A stretch of DNA of 6,147 nt, taken from the NCBI GenBank assembly GCA_026390275.1, contig JAPLGF010000109.1, forward strand, positions 1-6,147, given 5' to 3'. The stretch comes from Candidatus Atribacteria bacterium. GTDB taxonomy: Bacteria > Atribacterota > Atribacteria > Atribacterales > Atribacteraceae. Of the stretch, positions 1 through 5,700 are shown piece after piece. The position numbers were made by a program, and so were the translations under genes. The notes beneath the pieces were generated by a model. The model had not been told where the DNA came from and did no database searches. It saw only the letters and a list, made by a program, of their open reading frames with translations. Every line of letters begins with the position of its first letter. Positions within the stretch are counted from its first letter, which is position 1.

Positions 1-232
1 TGTACATCCGGTTAAGATTAGTAGCCTCAGTTTTACATTCCGGACAACGGGAAAGGACAAACGTAAGGATGATGGGTTGTCCTCCTACTGAATTCAGGAC
101 AAAGGGTTTCCCATTGAGATCATTGAGGGTAAAATCTTTTTCCACCTGTACACGGAGCACCACCCGGGCCATGACAACCCAGACAACCAGGGCCACAGCG
201 ATAATGATGACGACCGCAAGAATCTTTTTCAT
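1..232 (-). CDS. Membrane-anchored thioredoxin-fold (redoxin/TlpA-like) protein, N-terminal part
   Basis: The first 77 codons of a gene that runs off the left edge. Translation gives a short basic start (MKK), then one hydrophobic segment at about residues 4-22, which is a membrane anchor or uncleaved signal. After it comes an opening typical of the AhpC/TSA, TlpA and ResA families: 'DFTLNDLNGKPFVL' at about 34-47, a beta strand 'PIILTFV', then Cys63-Pro-Glu-Cys66. CPEC sits where the redox-active CxxC of this fold is expected, so the domain probably faces the outside and handles thiol-disulfide or peroxide chemistry. Family assignment rests on motif and order only; the C-terminal half is missing, so ResA/TlpA, a peroxiredoxin-like or an Sco-like protein cannot be told apart. 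AAAGGAGAT lies about 12 bases before the ATG at 232, a slightly long spacing. It is about 100 bp downstream of the phosphofructokinase gene on the same strand and could be read through from it. Confidence 0.75.
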   Translation of the reverse strand, partial: MKKILAVVIIIAVALVVWVVMARVVLRVQVEKDFTLNDLNGKPFVLNSVGGQPIILTFVLSRCPECKTEATNLNRMY

Positions 233-273
233 GGTATGGTAGGGATCTCCTTTCATTCCAGTCACCTGCAAAC

Positions 274-316
274 ATTTCCATGGGTGATCCATGGAGTCAT
301 AACCACCCATGGAAAT
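274..316 (-). repeat. Perfect 13-bp inverted repeat between two co-oriented genes
   Basis: ATTTCCATGGGTG (274-286) is the exact reverse complement of CACCCATGGAAAT (304-316), with a 17-base loop. On the minus strand the stem follows the phosphofructokinase stop codon by 17 bases and ends about 42 bases before the redoxin start. There is no run of T after the stem (it reads GTTTGCAGG), so a classic Rho-independent terminator is not well supported. Attenuation, mRNA end protection or a protein-binding dyad are alternatives. CCATGG occurs three times here (278, 289, 308), the first two 11 bp apart. Confidence 0.6.
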
Positions 317-333
317 ATACAATTGACGGTTAC

Positions 334-1446
334 TTAGATCGCCAGAATATTGGCGAAATAGGTTTTAAAAACAGCTTCTTCCAAATTGGCTGCTCTCGCA
401 AGCCTGGTGAGCATTTCCGGATTGGCAAGATCGGCCTTTTCCATCACCGTCATGAAAGCGCGGCCCACTTTGTAGGAGTAGGATTTCACGTCGACTAAAC
501 GAATGGTTTTCTTGCCACTCTCCAGATCCATGAGTTCCGCAAATGGAATGGGGTGGAGTTTTCCTTCTAACAGGCTGATCAGCGCTCCGCCTTCCTTGAT
601 GTCCACACTGTAATCGTCACTGAGCGGGTGTCCATGCGGATCTTTTGGTATTGGGTGACCTAAGGCTTTTTCCAGCTGCTCGAAATCGCCAAATTTATAA
701 GCTACTCCTTCCGCCACCACGATGACACCCCAGCTTCGACCCTGAGCTTTACTCTTCACGATGGTCCCATCAATAAGGTCACAAACGCTCTTCAACGAGG
801 TTTTGGCCTCACCAAATTGTTCCGGAATGATGGTGAGAGAAGCACCGGCGGTTTTCCCCATCCCCAGGGAGAGGTGTCCGGCGGTCCGTCCCATAGCTAC
901 GATGAAGTACCACCGACCAGTAGTCCGGGCATCCTCTAAGATGTTCTTCAGGAGCTGGGTTCCCAACTCACGAGCAGTCTGAAATCCAAAAGTGGGCATG
1001 TTTCCCGGAAGGGGGAGATCATTATCGATAGTCTTGGGAACGTGAGCGACATAAAAGTCTTTAATTTCATGGGAAACGATACTCGCACTGAAGGCGGTAT
1101 CATCGCCGCCCGTGGTCACCAAATAGTTGACACCGAGCATTTTCATGGTGTTCTTGACATTTTCCATCTTCTCTTCGTCAATCTTCCCGCCTTTCACCAG
1201 GCTATCGCGAGCAGTACCAAGAATCGACCCCCCCCGGAATTGAATTCCATCTACTCTCTTTGCGTCCAGGGAAACAGTATGAAGGTCGGGATCAAACGAA
1301 GCCGAAGAAATGTACTTAAACCCATTCAAGATCCCAACTACCTTTTTTCCTCTTCGAATCGATTCCAGTGTAACAGCAGAAATAACCCCATTCAATCCCG
1401 GTGCTGGTCCTCCACCGACCAAAATCGCTACTTTCTTTTCACCCAT
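334..1446 (-). CDS. pfp: 6-phosphofructokinase, pyrophosphate-dependent type
   Basis: Phosphorylates fructose 6-phosphate to fructose 1,6-bisphosphate in the cytoplasm (glycolysis; reversible if PPi-linked). The 370-residue product has the PFK-A family motifs in order: the N-terminal phosphate loop GGGPAPGLN (11-19), GGDD (113-116), the catalytic PKTIDND (137-143), MGR (185-187) and IPE (207-209). In ATP enzymes such as E. coli PfkA the positions of Asp116 and Lys138 are both glycine; Asp plus Lys is the known signature of PPi-using enzymes, so PPi is the likely donor. This is inference from residues, not a measured activity. The frame stays open 46 codons further upstream, but ATG 1446 is preferred: AAGGAGG lies 11 bases before it and the protein then begins MGEKKVAILVGGG, as family members do. 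Length is near that of short PFKs. It is transcribed away from the permease operon. Confidence 0.9.
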   Translation of the reverse strand: MGEKKVAILVGGGPAPGLNGVISAVTLESIRRGKKVVGILNGFKYISSASFDPDLHTVSLDAKRVDGIQFRGGSILGTARDSLVKGGKIDEEKMENVKNTMKMLGVNYLVTTGGDDTAFSASIVSHEIKDFYVAHVPKTIDNDLPLPGNMPTFGFQTARELGTQLLKNILEDARTTGRWYFIVAMGRTAGHLSLGMGKTAGASLTIIPEQFGEAKTSLKSVCDLIDGTIVKSKAQGRSWGVIVVAEGVAYKFGDFEQLEKALGHPIPKDPHGHPLSDDYSVDIKEGGALISLLEGKLHPIPFAELMDLESGKKTIRLVDVKSYSYKVGRAFMTVMEKADLANPEMLTRLARAANLEEAVFKTYFANILAI

Positions 1447-1622
1447 TGTCCAATGAACCTCCTTTTTCCTCCCATCGAGAATGATATTCTTCAAATCCAC
1501 TGACCATCCAGAAATCATTCTATCCAAATCATGAAGAACCAGATACACTATAATACAGTTTTTTGGTAAGAAACGAATCCCCACAGAATGGAAAAAAACC
1601 GGGATAAAAAATTCTTCGCATT

Positions 1623-1651
1623 ATTATAATGGTTTATTCACAAATTTACAG
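1623..1651 (-). promoter_or_regulatory. Candidate promoter for the phosphofructokinase gene
   Basis: On the minus strand CTGTAA (1651-1646) is followed after 17 bases by a consensus TATAAT (1628-1623). The -10 box is perfect, the -35 box matches only 3 of 6 positions. It would give a leader of about 170 bases before the start at 1446. Because ATTATAAT is its own reverse complement, the same -10 could also serve the plus strand, though no -35 is visible there. Confidence 0.3.
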
Positions 1652-1742
1652 ACCAAGAACAAGAATTCCCTACCATATCATCTTGAAGCGAGGAACGAAC
1701 TCGTCGATATATAATATCGTATATGGATGAGTATTGTCAGAG

Positions 1743-1804
1743 AGTGAATGGTATACAAAAAGAAAAAATGGACGAAAGAAACCCGTCGGGACAGTGAATG
1801 GTAT
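1743..1804 (+). repeat. 12-bp direct repeat with 50-bp period upstream of the permease operon
   Basis: AGTGAATGGTAT occurs at 1743-1754 and again at 1793-1804, exactly 50 bp apart, the second copy ending 51 bases before the permease start codon. Both copies follow a GTC within the preceding 8 bases and are followed by an A-rich stretch. The period is close to five helical turns, so two copies of a regulator could bind the same face of the DNA. A regulatory role is inference. Confidence 0.45.
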
Positions 1805-1855
1805 TCGACAGAAAAGCGGGAAATCCATCCCCAACTTTTTTGAGGAGGTTTACGT

Positions 1856-2587
1856 ATGAAATCCCCATTCTGGGAACTGTGGAAAAATGAATTTAAAAAT
1901 GGCCGCTATGGGCTCTTTATCGCCCTCAGCGTTTTCATTGCCTGGGATGTTTTCCTCTACACCCGCTTATCCAGCTGGAATCAGGATATGGTTTTTGGGT
2001 TGAGTTTTGTCCCCATTGTTTTTCTTCCCATCTATGCCCTCATCAGTGGTTTCTCTTCCTTTCGACAGGAATGGAGTGAAAAACGTATCCCTCTCCTCCT
2101 TTCTCTGCCGGTACGAGGAACCCTGCTCACCGGGGTGAAATTGTTATCGATCTTTATTGATATTTTGATCTTCACTACCGCCATGATGATGGGAGTATCG
2201 ATCCTGGCACTCCACATTCTCCCATTTGCCGTACCTTGGAAAATCTGGTTTCAAATCGATCTCATCATTTCTCTGGTGATGTTTCTCATGTCCATCATCA
2301 GTCAGTTTGCCTTCTTAGCCGGACGAATGGTTCACCGCTTTCAATGGTTGGTGAGCTTGTGGGTCTTCCTGTTGAGTCTCTGGGGATTGGCCCGTTTTGC
2401 CAGCCTTATGACCGGATTGATTCACTGGCTCCCTGCCATCACCATTCAGGGATGGCAGGGGGAAACCGTGAACGTTTTCCCTCAGCTCATCCGGATAGAA
2501 AGTGCTCCTATCGTTTCGCTGGTTATCGGGTTCTTGATTCTTTACTTTATCGAATCCTGGTTTTTAGAAAAATGCATTGAAAAATAA
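1856..2587 (+). CDS. ABC-2-type transporter permease subunit
   Basis: A 243-residue integral membrane protein with about six hydrophobic segments (roughly 17-36, 46-66, 97-120, 132-157, 163-188 and 217-235). The cytoplasmic stretch after the second segment, 'EWSEKRIPLLLSLPV' at 72-86 followed by a Lys-Leu at 95-96, matches the pattern of ABC-2 permeases, where a Glu-rich turn precedes 'LLSLP' and the next helix. Such proteins pair with an ATP-binding subunit to export lipids, peptides, drugs or polysaccharide. The substrate cannot be told. No ATPase gene lies beside it: upstream is the divergent phosphofructokinase, downstream a tiny membrane protein. Length is about normal for a single-domain ABC-2 permease. 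GAGGAGG at 1842-1848 lies 7 bases before the ATG, an excellent ribosome site. Expression may involve the direct repeat just upstream. Confidence 0.75.
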   Translation: MKSPFWELWKNEFKNGRYGLFIALSVFIAWDVFLYTRLSSWNQDMVFGLSFVPIVFLPIYALISGFSSFRQEWSEKRIPLLLSLPVRGTLLTGVKLLSIFIDILIFTTAMMMGVSILALHILPFAVPWKIWFQIDLIISLVMFLMSIISQFAFLAGRMVHRFQWLVSLWVFLLSLWGLARFASLMTGLIHWLPAITIQGWQGETVNVFPQLIRIESAPIVSLVIGFLILYFIESWFLEKCIEK

Positions 2588-2605
2588 GGAGAGGAGCAAT
2601 CAACG

Positions 2606-2833
2606 ATGAATTCTCGAAAAATTTTTATTCTCTGTTTGATCATCCTCACTCTCATTGCCGTATTCGACATCTCTCATGGAGGATTACGAAAAATCAGTAA
2701 CCGTCTCGGCAATACCATCGTTCTCCCTTATTCCGGAGGAACTCAGGAACTGGATGAGGAATGGTACAACCCTTCGAATCAGTCATTGGGAAATGAAACA
2801 ACACCCAGTACCACTCCAGAGAAAAATCGGTGA
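2606..2833 (+). CDS. Small single-span membrane or secreted protein, unknown function
   Basis: A 75-residue product I do not recognise. A basic start (MNSRK) leads into a hydrophobic segment at about 6-20, followed by 'FDISHGGLRKI' and a polar tail (from about 43) rich in Ser, Thr, Asn, Pro and acidic residues. This suggests a single membrane anchor with a flexible tail, probably outside the cell membrane. The only cysteine, Cys10, lies inside the hydrophobic core too near the start to be a normal lipobox. GGAGAGGAG begins just after the permease stop and ends 9 bases before the ATG, and the 18-bp gap implies co-transcription with the permease. It may be an accessory subunit of that transporter; this is inferred from position only. 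Confidence 0.6.
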   Translation: MNSRKIFILCLIILTLIAVFDISHGGLRKISNRLGNTIVLPYSGGTQELDEEWYNPSNQSLGNETTPSTTPEKNR

Positions 2834-2860
2834 GGGTTGTTATTTTCCAGGGAGTTGGGA

Positions 2861-3100
2861 ATGCAAGACGAAGAGCATGGAATAAAAGAAGGAAAAACGC
2901 TGGTGATTTTAAGAAAAGACTTTCCCGTCCTTTTCATCGATGATGAGCTCCACGGTGTTCAGAAAAGACAGCTAGGGGTAATGATGAGTTTGGATAAAGG
3001 GGGAAAGTGGGGAGATTCGATGTTCCCGGTAATGAATTCCCATCTCTCCACTTTCCCCCTTTATCCTTACTTCTTACCACTCACCGCGTTTTCACGATAG
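2861..3100 (+). CDS. Doubtful 79-codon open frame
   Basis: An open frame 27 bases after the small membrane protein. AGGGAG at 2849-2854 lies 6 bases before the ATG, a fair ribosome site. The first 45 residues or so have a protein-like pattern ('KTLVILRKDFPVLFIDDEL'), soluble and mixed charged/hydrophobic. The last third is read through the large inverted repeat at 2992-3066 and looks arbitrary. It could be a small real gene, the remnant of a longer one, or chance. I recognise no family. Confidence 0.25.
   Translation: MQDEEHGIKEGKTLVILRKDFPVLFIDDELHGVQKRQLGVMMSLDKGGKWGDSMFPVMNSHLSTFPLYPYFLPLTAFSR
2992..3066. repeat. 25-bp near-perfect inverted repeat between convergent genes (possible bidirectional terminator)
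   Basis: 2992-3016 and 3042-3066 are reverse complements at 24 of 25 positions, and the single mismatch allows a G:U pair when transcribed from the plus strand. The stem core is GGGGGAAAGTGGGGAGA and the loop is 25 bases. It sits 43 bases after the HtrA stop codon on the minus strand and beyond the end of the permease operon on the plus strand, the right place for a shared transcript end. Neither side has a clear T run after the stem, so intrinsic termination is uncertain; an mRNA 3'-end stabiliser or a dispersed repeat element is also possible. Confidence 0.7.
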
Positions 3101-3109
3101 GTTAAAGAT

Positions 3110-4507
3110 TTACTTCTTCTCAGCAATTTTCATCGGGACAAAATAGGTCCTGCCCACCCGGTTGATGAGAAGAATCACCGTATCACCCGGTTTCAGGAAT
3201 GTAACAAGAGTGTTCCATTCCGAGAGTGAACCTACATTCTTGCGATTCACTTCCAGAATGACATCACCAGGTTGTATTCCGGCATTATCAACCGAACTCC
3301 CCGGGGTTACTGAAACCACCACCACTCCGGTCGTTTCTTTCAGTCCAAAATGTTGGGCAATTTCCGGAGTCACTTCCTTTAATTCCATTCCGAGATCGAT
3401 GGACTGGGGAGCTGGAACCACGGGGCTACCCGCTTCATCCTTCAGCACGTCTAATTTCACATCGAAGGTTTGCTTGGCATTATTCCGCCAGATTTCCACC
3501 TTTGCAGTATCACCAGGCTGGAGGGATCGGACCGTATTCTGGAGCTCTTTCGTATCTGACACGCTCTTTCCATTCACAGAAATGATCACATCGCCTCGCA
3601 GCAACCCCGCTTTCGCTGCCGGTCCGCCTTCCGTGACATCGGCAACCAGTGCTCCCTTGGTCCCTTCATAGCCAAACTGTTTAGCCATATCAGGATTCAA
3701 ATTTTGTATGTATACACCCAGCCAGGCCCGAACCACCTTCCCTTTATTGATAAGCTGATCCAGGATCGTCTTGGCCATGTTGATCGGAATGGCGAAACCC
3801 ACACCCTGAGCGTAGGGGAGAATGGCAGTGTTGATCCCAATCACTTCTCCCTTCAGGTTGAGAAGAGGTCCACCACTGTTCCCCGGATTAATGGCAGCGT
3901 CGGTCTGAAGAAAGTTCTCATACTCCCGACCAGTATCACCGGTGGGAACCGGGCGTCCCTTCGCACTCAGTACTCCCACGGTTACGGTATGGGATAAACC
4001 ATAAGGATTCCCGATGGCGATGACAAACTCACCCACCCGGGAAACATCGGAATCTCCCAGGGGAATCGTTGGCAGGTCTTTGGCATCCACTTTGACCACT
4101 GCCACGTCGGTGAGAGGATCCGTCCCGACCACTTTCCCATCCAGTTCTCGCCCATCAAAGAGGGTGACCTTAATCTCTTCCGCCCCATCGATCACATGAT
4201 TATTGGTCAGGATATACCCTTCCGGACGGAAGATAAAACCGGTTCCCAATCCCTTTCGAGGAACCTTTCGCTCATATTGATCCGGTGATTCATTAAAAAA
4301 CGGAGCAAATGGACCGAAAGGAGAGGTGATCGTTTCGGTTTTAGACGTATTGACATTGACCACCGCCGGACCCATTTTATCAACTATGTCTGGTACGATA
4401 TTATTGTCTGCCGGGATGACCGGTGCGGCCAGGGAAATACTCACTACCGAGAACATGATCAGAACCGTCAAGAAGAGACCCACCATCATATTCCTTTTCT
4501 GTGTCAT
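3110..4507 (-). CDS. htrA: Periplasmic serine endoprotease, HtrA/DegP (Do) family
   Basis: Degrades misfolded exported proteins and acts as a chaperone outside the inner membrane. The 465-residue product has, in order: a signal peptide or anchor (about 1-28, ending SLAA); a trypsin-like domain with catalytic His104 (TNNHVID), Asp134 (DPLTDVAVV) and Ser211 (NPGNSGGP); PDZ1 at about 262-352 and PDZ2 at about 372-460, each with its 'AG(x)xxGDVI' loop. Two PDZ domains and full length match DegP/DegQ, and all active-site residues are present. The start at 4507 is chosen over ATG 4513 and ATG 4549: AGGAGG lies 9 bases before 4507 but only 3 before 4513, and the N-terminus then reads as a clean signal (MTQKRNMMVGLFL). 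It is divergent from the secreted protein at 4693 and convergent with the permease unit. No heat-shock operator such as CIRCE is visible upstream. Confidence 0.95.
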   Translation of the reverse strand: MTQKRNMMVGLFLTVLIMFSVVSISLAAPVIPADNNIVPDIVDKMGPAVVNVNTSKTETITSPFGPFAPFFNESPDQYERKVPRKGLGTGFIFRPEGYILTNNHVIDGAEEIKVTLFDGRELDGKVVGTDPLTDVAVVKVDAKDLPTIPLGDSDVSRVGEFVIAIGNPYGLSHTVTVGVLSAKGRPVPTGDTGREYENFLQTDAAINPGNSGGPLLNLKGEVIGINTAILPYAQGVGFAIPINMAKTILDQLINKGKVVRAWLGVYIQNLNPDMAKQFGYEGTKGALVADVTEGGPAAKAGLLRGDVIISVNGKSVSDTKELQNTVRSLQPGDTAKVEIWRNNAKQTFDVKLDVLKDEAGSPVVPAPQSIDLGMELKEVTPEIAQHFGLKETTGVVVVSVTPGSSVDNAGIQPGDVILEVNRKNVGSLSEWNTLVTFLKPGDTVILLINRVGRTYFVPMKIAEKK

Positions 4508-4647
4508 TTCCATCAACCTCCTGTTTAAATTTAATTTTCTACCATACACATATTTTCTCTTCCTTTATTAGTTCACGAGTTCCATTAAAAAATCTCAAGG
4601 GAGACCCCCATACCCGGATAACAACACGATTCACGGAATTTTCCAGG

Positions 4648-4688
4648 TATAAAAGGTACAATACCTCCAAACGCACATATTTGGAGGT
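4648..4688 (+). promoter_or_regulatory. Hairpin that buries the Shine-Dalgarno site of the secreted protein, with candidate -10 box
   Basis: ACCTCCAAA (4663-4671) and TTTGGAGGT (4680-4688) form a perfect 9-bp stem with an 8-base loop. The 3' arm contains the GGAGG ribosome site (4683-4687) of the gene starting at 4693, so the folded leader would block translation. An overlapping shorter dyad, AGGTA (4654-4658) with TACCT (4662-4666), competes for the 5' arm. TATAAA (4648-4653) is a plausible -10 that would place the transcript start near 4660, leaving the stem whole. TACAAT (4657-4662) is another candidate -10 that would remove most of the 5' arm. No good -35 is seen for either. The dyad could instead be a protein operator. 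Confidence 0.5.
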
Positions 4689-4692
4689 GAAC

Positions 4693-5211
4693 ATGATGAT
4701 ACTAAATGTTGGATGGAGACAGGTGATTTTTTTAATCCTGTGGGGGTTCTTTCTTTTGCTCCTTCTTTTCCTCCCGGCATCTCTTTTCGCTGCCGATATT
4801 TCTCCCACTTCCTATCTCATTACTTCTGTTCAGGCTTTCCTTTACTATGACCATAACGGAAAGCTTTCGGAAAACATCATCGACAATCCTGATTTTCATC
4901 TGTGGAATACCATCATCGGAGAGGGATCAGCCGAGGGTGCTTCGAACGAAACCCTGGTGGTGGTGGAGATAACGGGGGAACCAGGAGTGTACGAACCAGA
5001 TCGAAAAGTAGAATTTATCATTCAAGTTGAGGGGAAAACAATTCTGAAGTTCATTCGGGAAATCGGGATTCTGAGCGATAAAGGGAAATACTATCTCCCC
5101 TTCCTGCTCTATGACACCGGCTGCTTCCCCATCAATATCGTGGTAAAAATCACCGGTCAATCGAAACCATCCCAGATGAAGAAAACCATCAACTTTCAAT
5201 GCGGGGAGTAA
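4693..5211 (+). CDS. Secreted protein of unknown function
   Basis: A 172-residue product with a long signal peptide: a hydrophobic run at about 11-29, then 'PASLFAAD' with likely cleavage near residue 33 or 34. The mature part, about 138 residues, alternates short hydrophobic strands and polar turns ('TLVVVEITGEPGVYEPDRKV', 'VEFIIQVEG', 'INIVVKITG'), which suggests a beta-sandwich fold. It has only two cysteines, Cys144 and Cys170, which could form one disulfide. I recognise no family. GGAGG lies 5 bases before the ATG at 4693 and 8 before a second ATG at 4696; either may be the start and both give nearly the same protein. The frame stays open back to 4501, but that stretch overlaps the divergent htrA start and lacks a ribosome site. 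It appears monocistronic, and its ribosome site is in a hairpin. Confidence 0.7.
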   Translation: MMILNVGWRQVIFLILWGFFLLLLLFLPASLFAADISPTSYLITSVQAFLYYDHNGKLSENIIDNPDFHLWNTIIGEGSAEGASNETLVVVEITGEPGVYEPDRKVEFIIQVEGKTILKFIREIGILSDKGKYYLPFLLYDTGCFPINIVVKITGQSKPSQMKKTINFQCGE

Positions 5212-5364
5212 AAAGACAACCTGCCAATTCCTGGTACCACCGAAATAATGAAAAATGATTCTTTTCAAAAATAACCTGGTTGTCATTCTTCTATTTTTCT
5301 TAACACTTTATTCATCTTACGCCGTAGACCGATTTTTCATAGTAGTCACTGGAGATTCCCCCTC

Positions 5365-5405
5365 ATTTTCCTCTCTCTCTTAACAAAACGGGGAGAGAGA
5401 AAAAT
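5365..5405. repeat. Stem-loop between convergent genes
   Basis: ATTTTCCTCTCTCTCT (5365-5380) can pair with the arm at 5390-5405 (GGGGAGAGAGAAAAAT) over 16 positions with one C/A mismatch and two G:U pairs, around a 9-base loop. It lies between the stop codons of the secreted protein (5211) and the 62-residue protein (5479), so it may mark transcript ends. The strands are pyrimidine- and purine-rich, and no downstream T run is seen, so a terminator role is tentative. The rest of 5212-5478 shows only weak short dyads (for instance GACAACC 5215 with GGTTGTC 5278). Confidence 0.4.
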
Positions 5406-5478
5406 AGGAAGGGTCGAAAGGGTATAACGATGGAGAGTGGTTTTCTCAATTCCCCAACTTCATATCTTTTTGCCGGTC

Positions 5479-5667
5479 TTATAGCTTTTCCGGCTGACAA
5501 AGACTGGTTTCACTCGCCGCTGCTCGGCCACATTTCCGACAGATATACTGGGGATTTTTCACCAGTGGCTTGAAATCATCAAAGTGTTGATTCATATACC
5601 CGCTGTACTGGAGATGACAGAGATGCCTGTCATGACCCGGGTGTGGCATTTTTTCCTGTTCCATCAT
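5479..5667 (-). CDS. Small four-cysteine putative metal-binding protein
   Basis: A 62-residue soluble product. The N-terminal half is rich in histidine (His9, His12, His15, His18) with Cys17; the C-terminal half has a zinc-ribbon-like knuckle YICRKCGR (Cys43, Cys46) and Cys57 in 'LCQPEKL'. Together these could bind Zn or Fe. The layout, a 'HDRHLC.LQ..GYMN' head and a 'CxKCGR..A....LC.PE.L' tail, resembles short conserved hypothetical proteins I associate with anaerobic bacteria; that is recollection, and no function is known to me. AGGAGGG lies 5-6 bases before the ATG at 5667, with a second ATG directly after. It starts 33 bases after the nagA stop on the same strand, so co-transcription is likely, although a TATAAT (5705-5700) in the gap might give it its own promoter. 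No signal peptide. Confidence 0.7.
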   Translation of the reverse strand: MMEQEKMPHPGHDRHLCHLQYSGYMNQHFDDFKPLVKNPQYICRKCGRAAASETSLCQPEKL

Positions 5668-5700
5668 ACCATCCCTCCTGAGGTGTTTCTTTTTATATGA

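Larger units (their letters stand above)
1447..1855. other. Divergent intergenic control region
   Basis: About 400 bases between the divergent phosphofructokinase and permease genes. I find no credible gene here: the phosphofructokinase frame stays open to 1584, but that stretch has no family similarity I recognise and no good ribosome site. The region is AT-rich and holds a TATAAT palindrome (ATTATAAT, 1623-1630), a small dyad CGATAT-ATA-ATATCG (1705-1719) that also includes a TATAAT (1710-1715), and a 12-bp direct repeat (1743-1754 and 1793-1804). Promoters for both neighbours must lie here or close by. No riboswitch class is recognisable. Confidence 0.6.

Noticed and set aside
761..1503. 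Plus-strand open frames opposite the phosphofructokinase gene.
   Set aside because: They are antisense shadows of a gene with all family motifs intact.
1447..1584. A 46-codon N-terminal extension of the phosphofructokinase from an ATG at 1584.
   Set aside because: The extension has no family counterpart, and the strong AAGGAGG before 1446 with the canonical MGEKKVAILVGGG start decides for the shorter form.
1705..1719. CGATAT-ATA-ATATCG dyad with an embedded TATAAT as a promoter or operator.
   Set aside because: The only -35-like sequence (TTGAAG, 1683) is 21 bases away, too far, and a short AT-rich dyad is easily found by chance.
3162..4199. Several open frames on the plus strand opposite the HtrA gene.
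   Set aside because: They lie wholly inside a clear, full-length protease gene on the other strand, lack ribosome sites and have low-complexity, non-family composition.
4501..4692. A longer form of the secreted protein starting at 4501.
   Set aside because: It would overlap the start and ribosome site of the divergent htrA, has no ribosome site of its own, and would bury the obvious signal peptide inside the protein.
4927..5286. A 119-codon minus-strand frame opposite the secreted protein.
   Set aside because: No ribosome site, and the composition reads as the reverse complement of a coding strand; the plus-strand frame has a signal peptide and a strong ribosome site.
5472..5494. GCCGG/CCGGC hairpin at the end of the 62-residue gene as a terminator.
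   Set aside because: Only 5 bp of stem with a 13-base loop overlapping the stop codon, and no T run follows on the minus strand.
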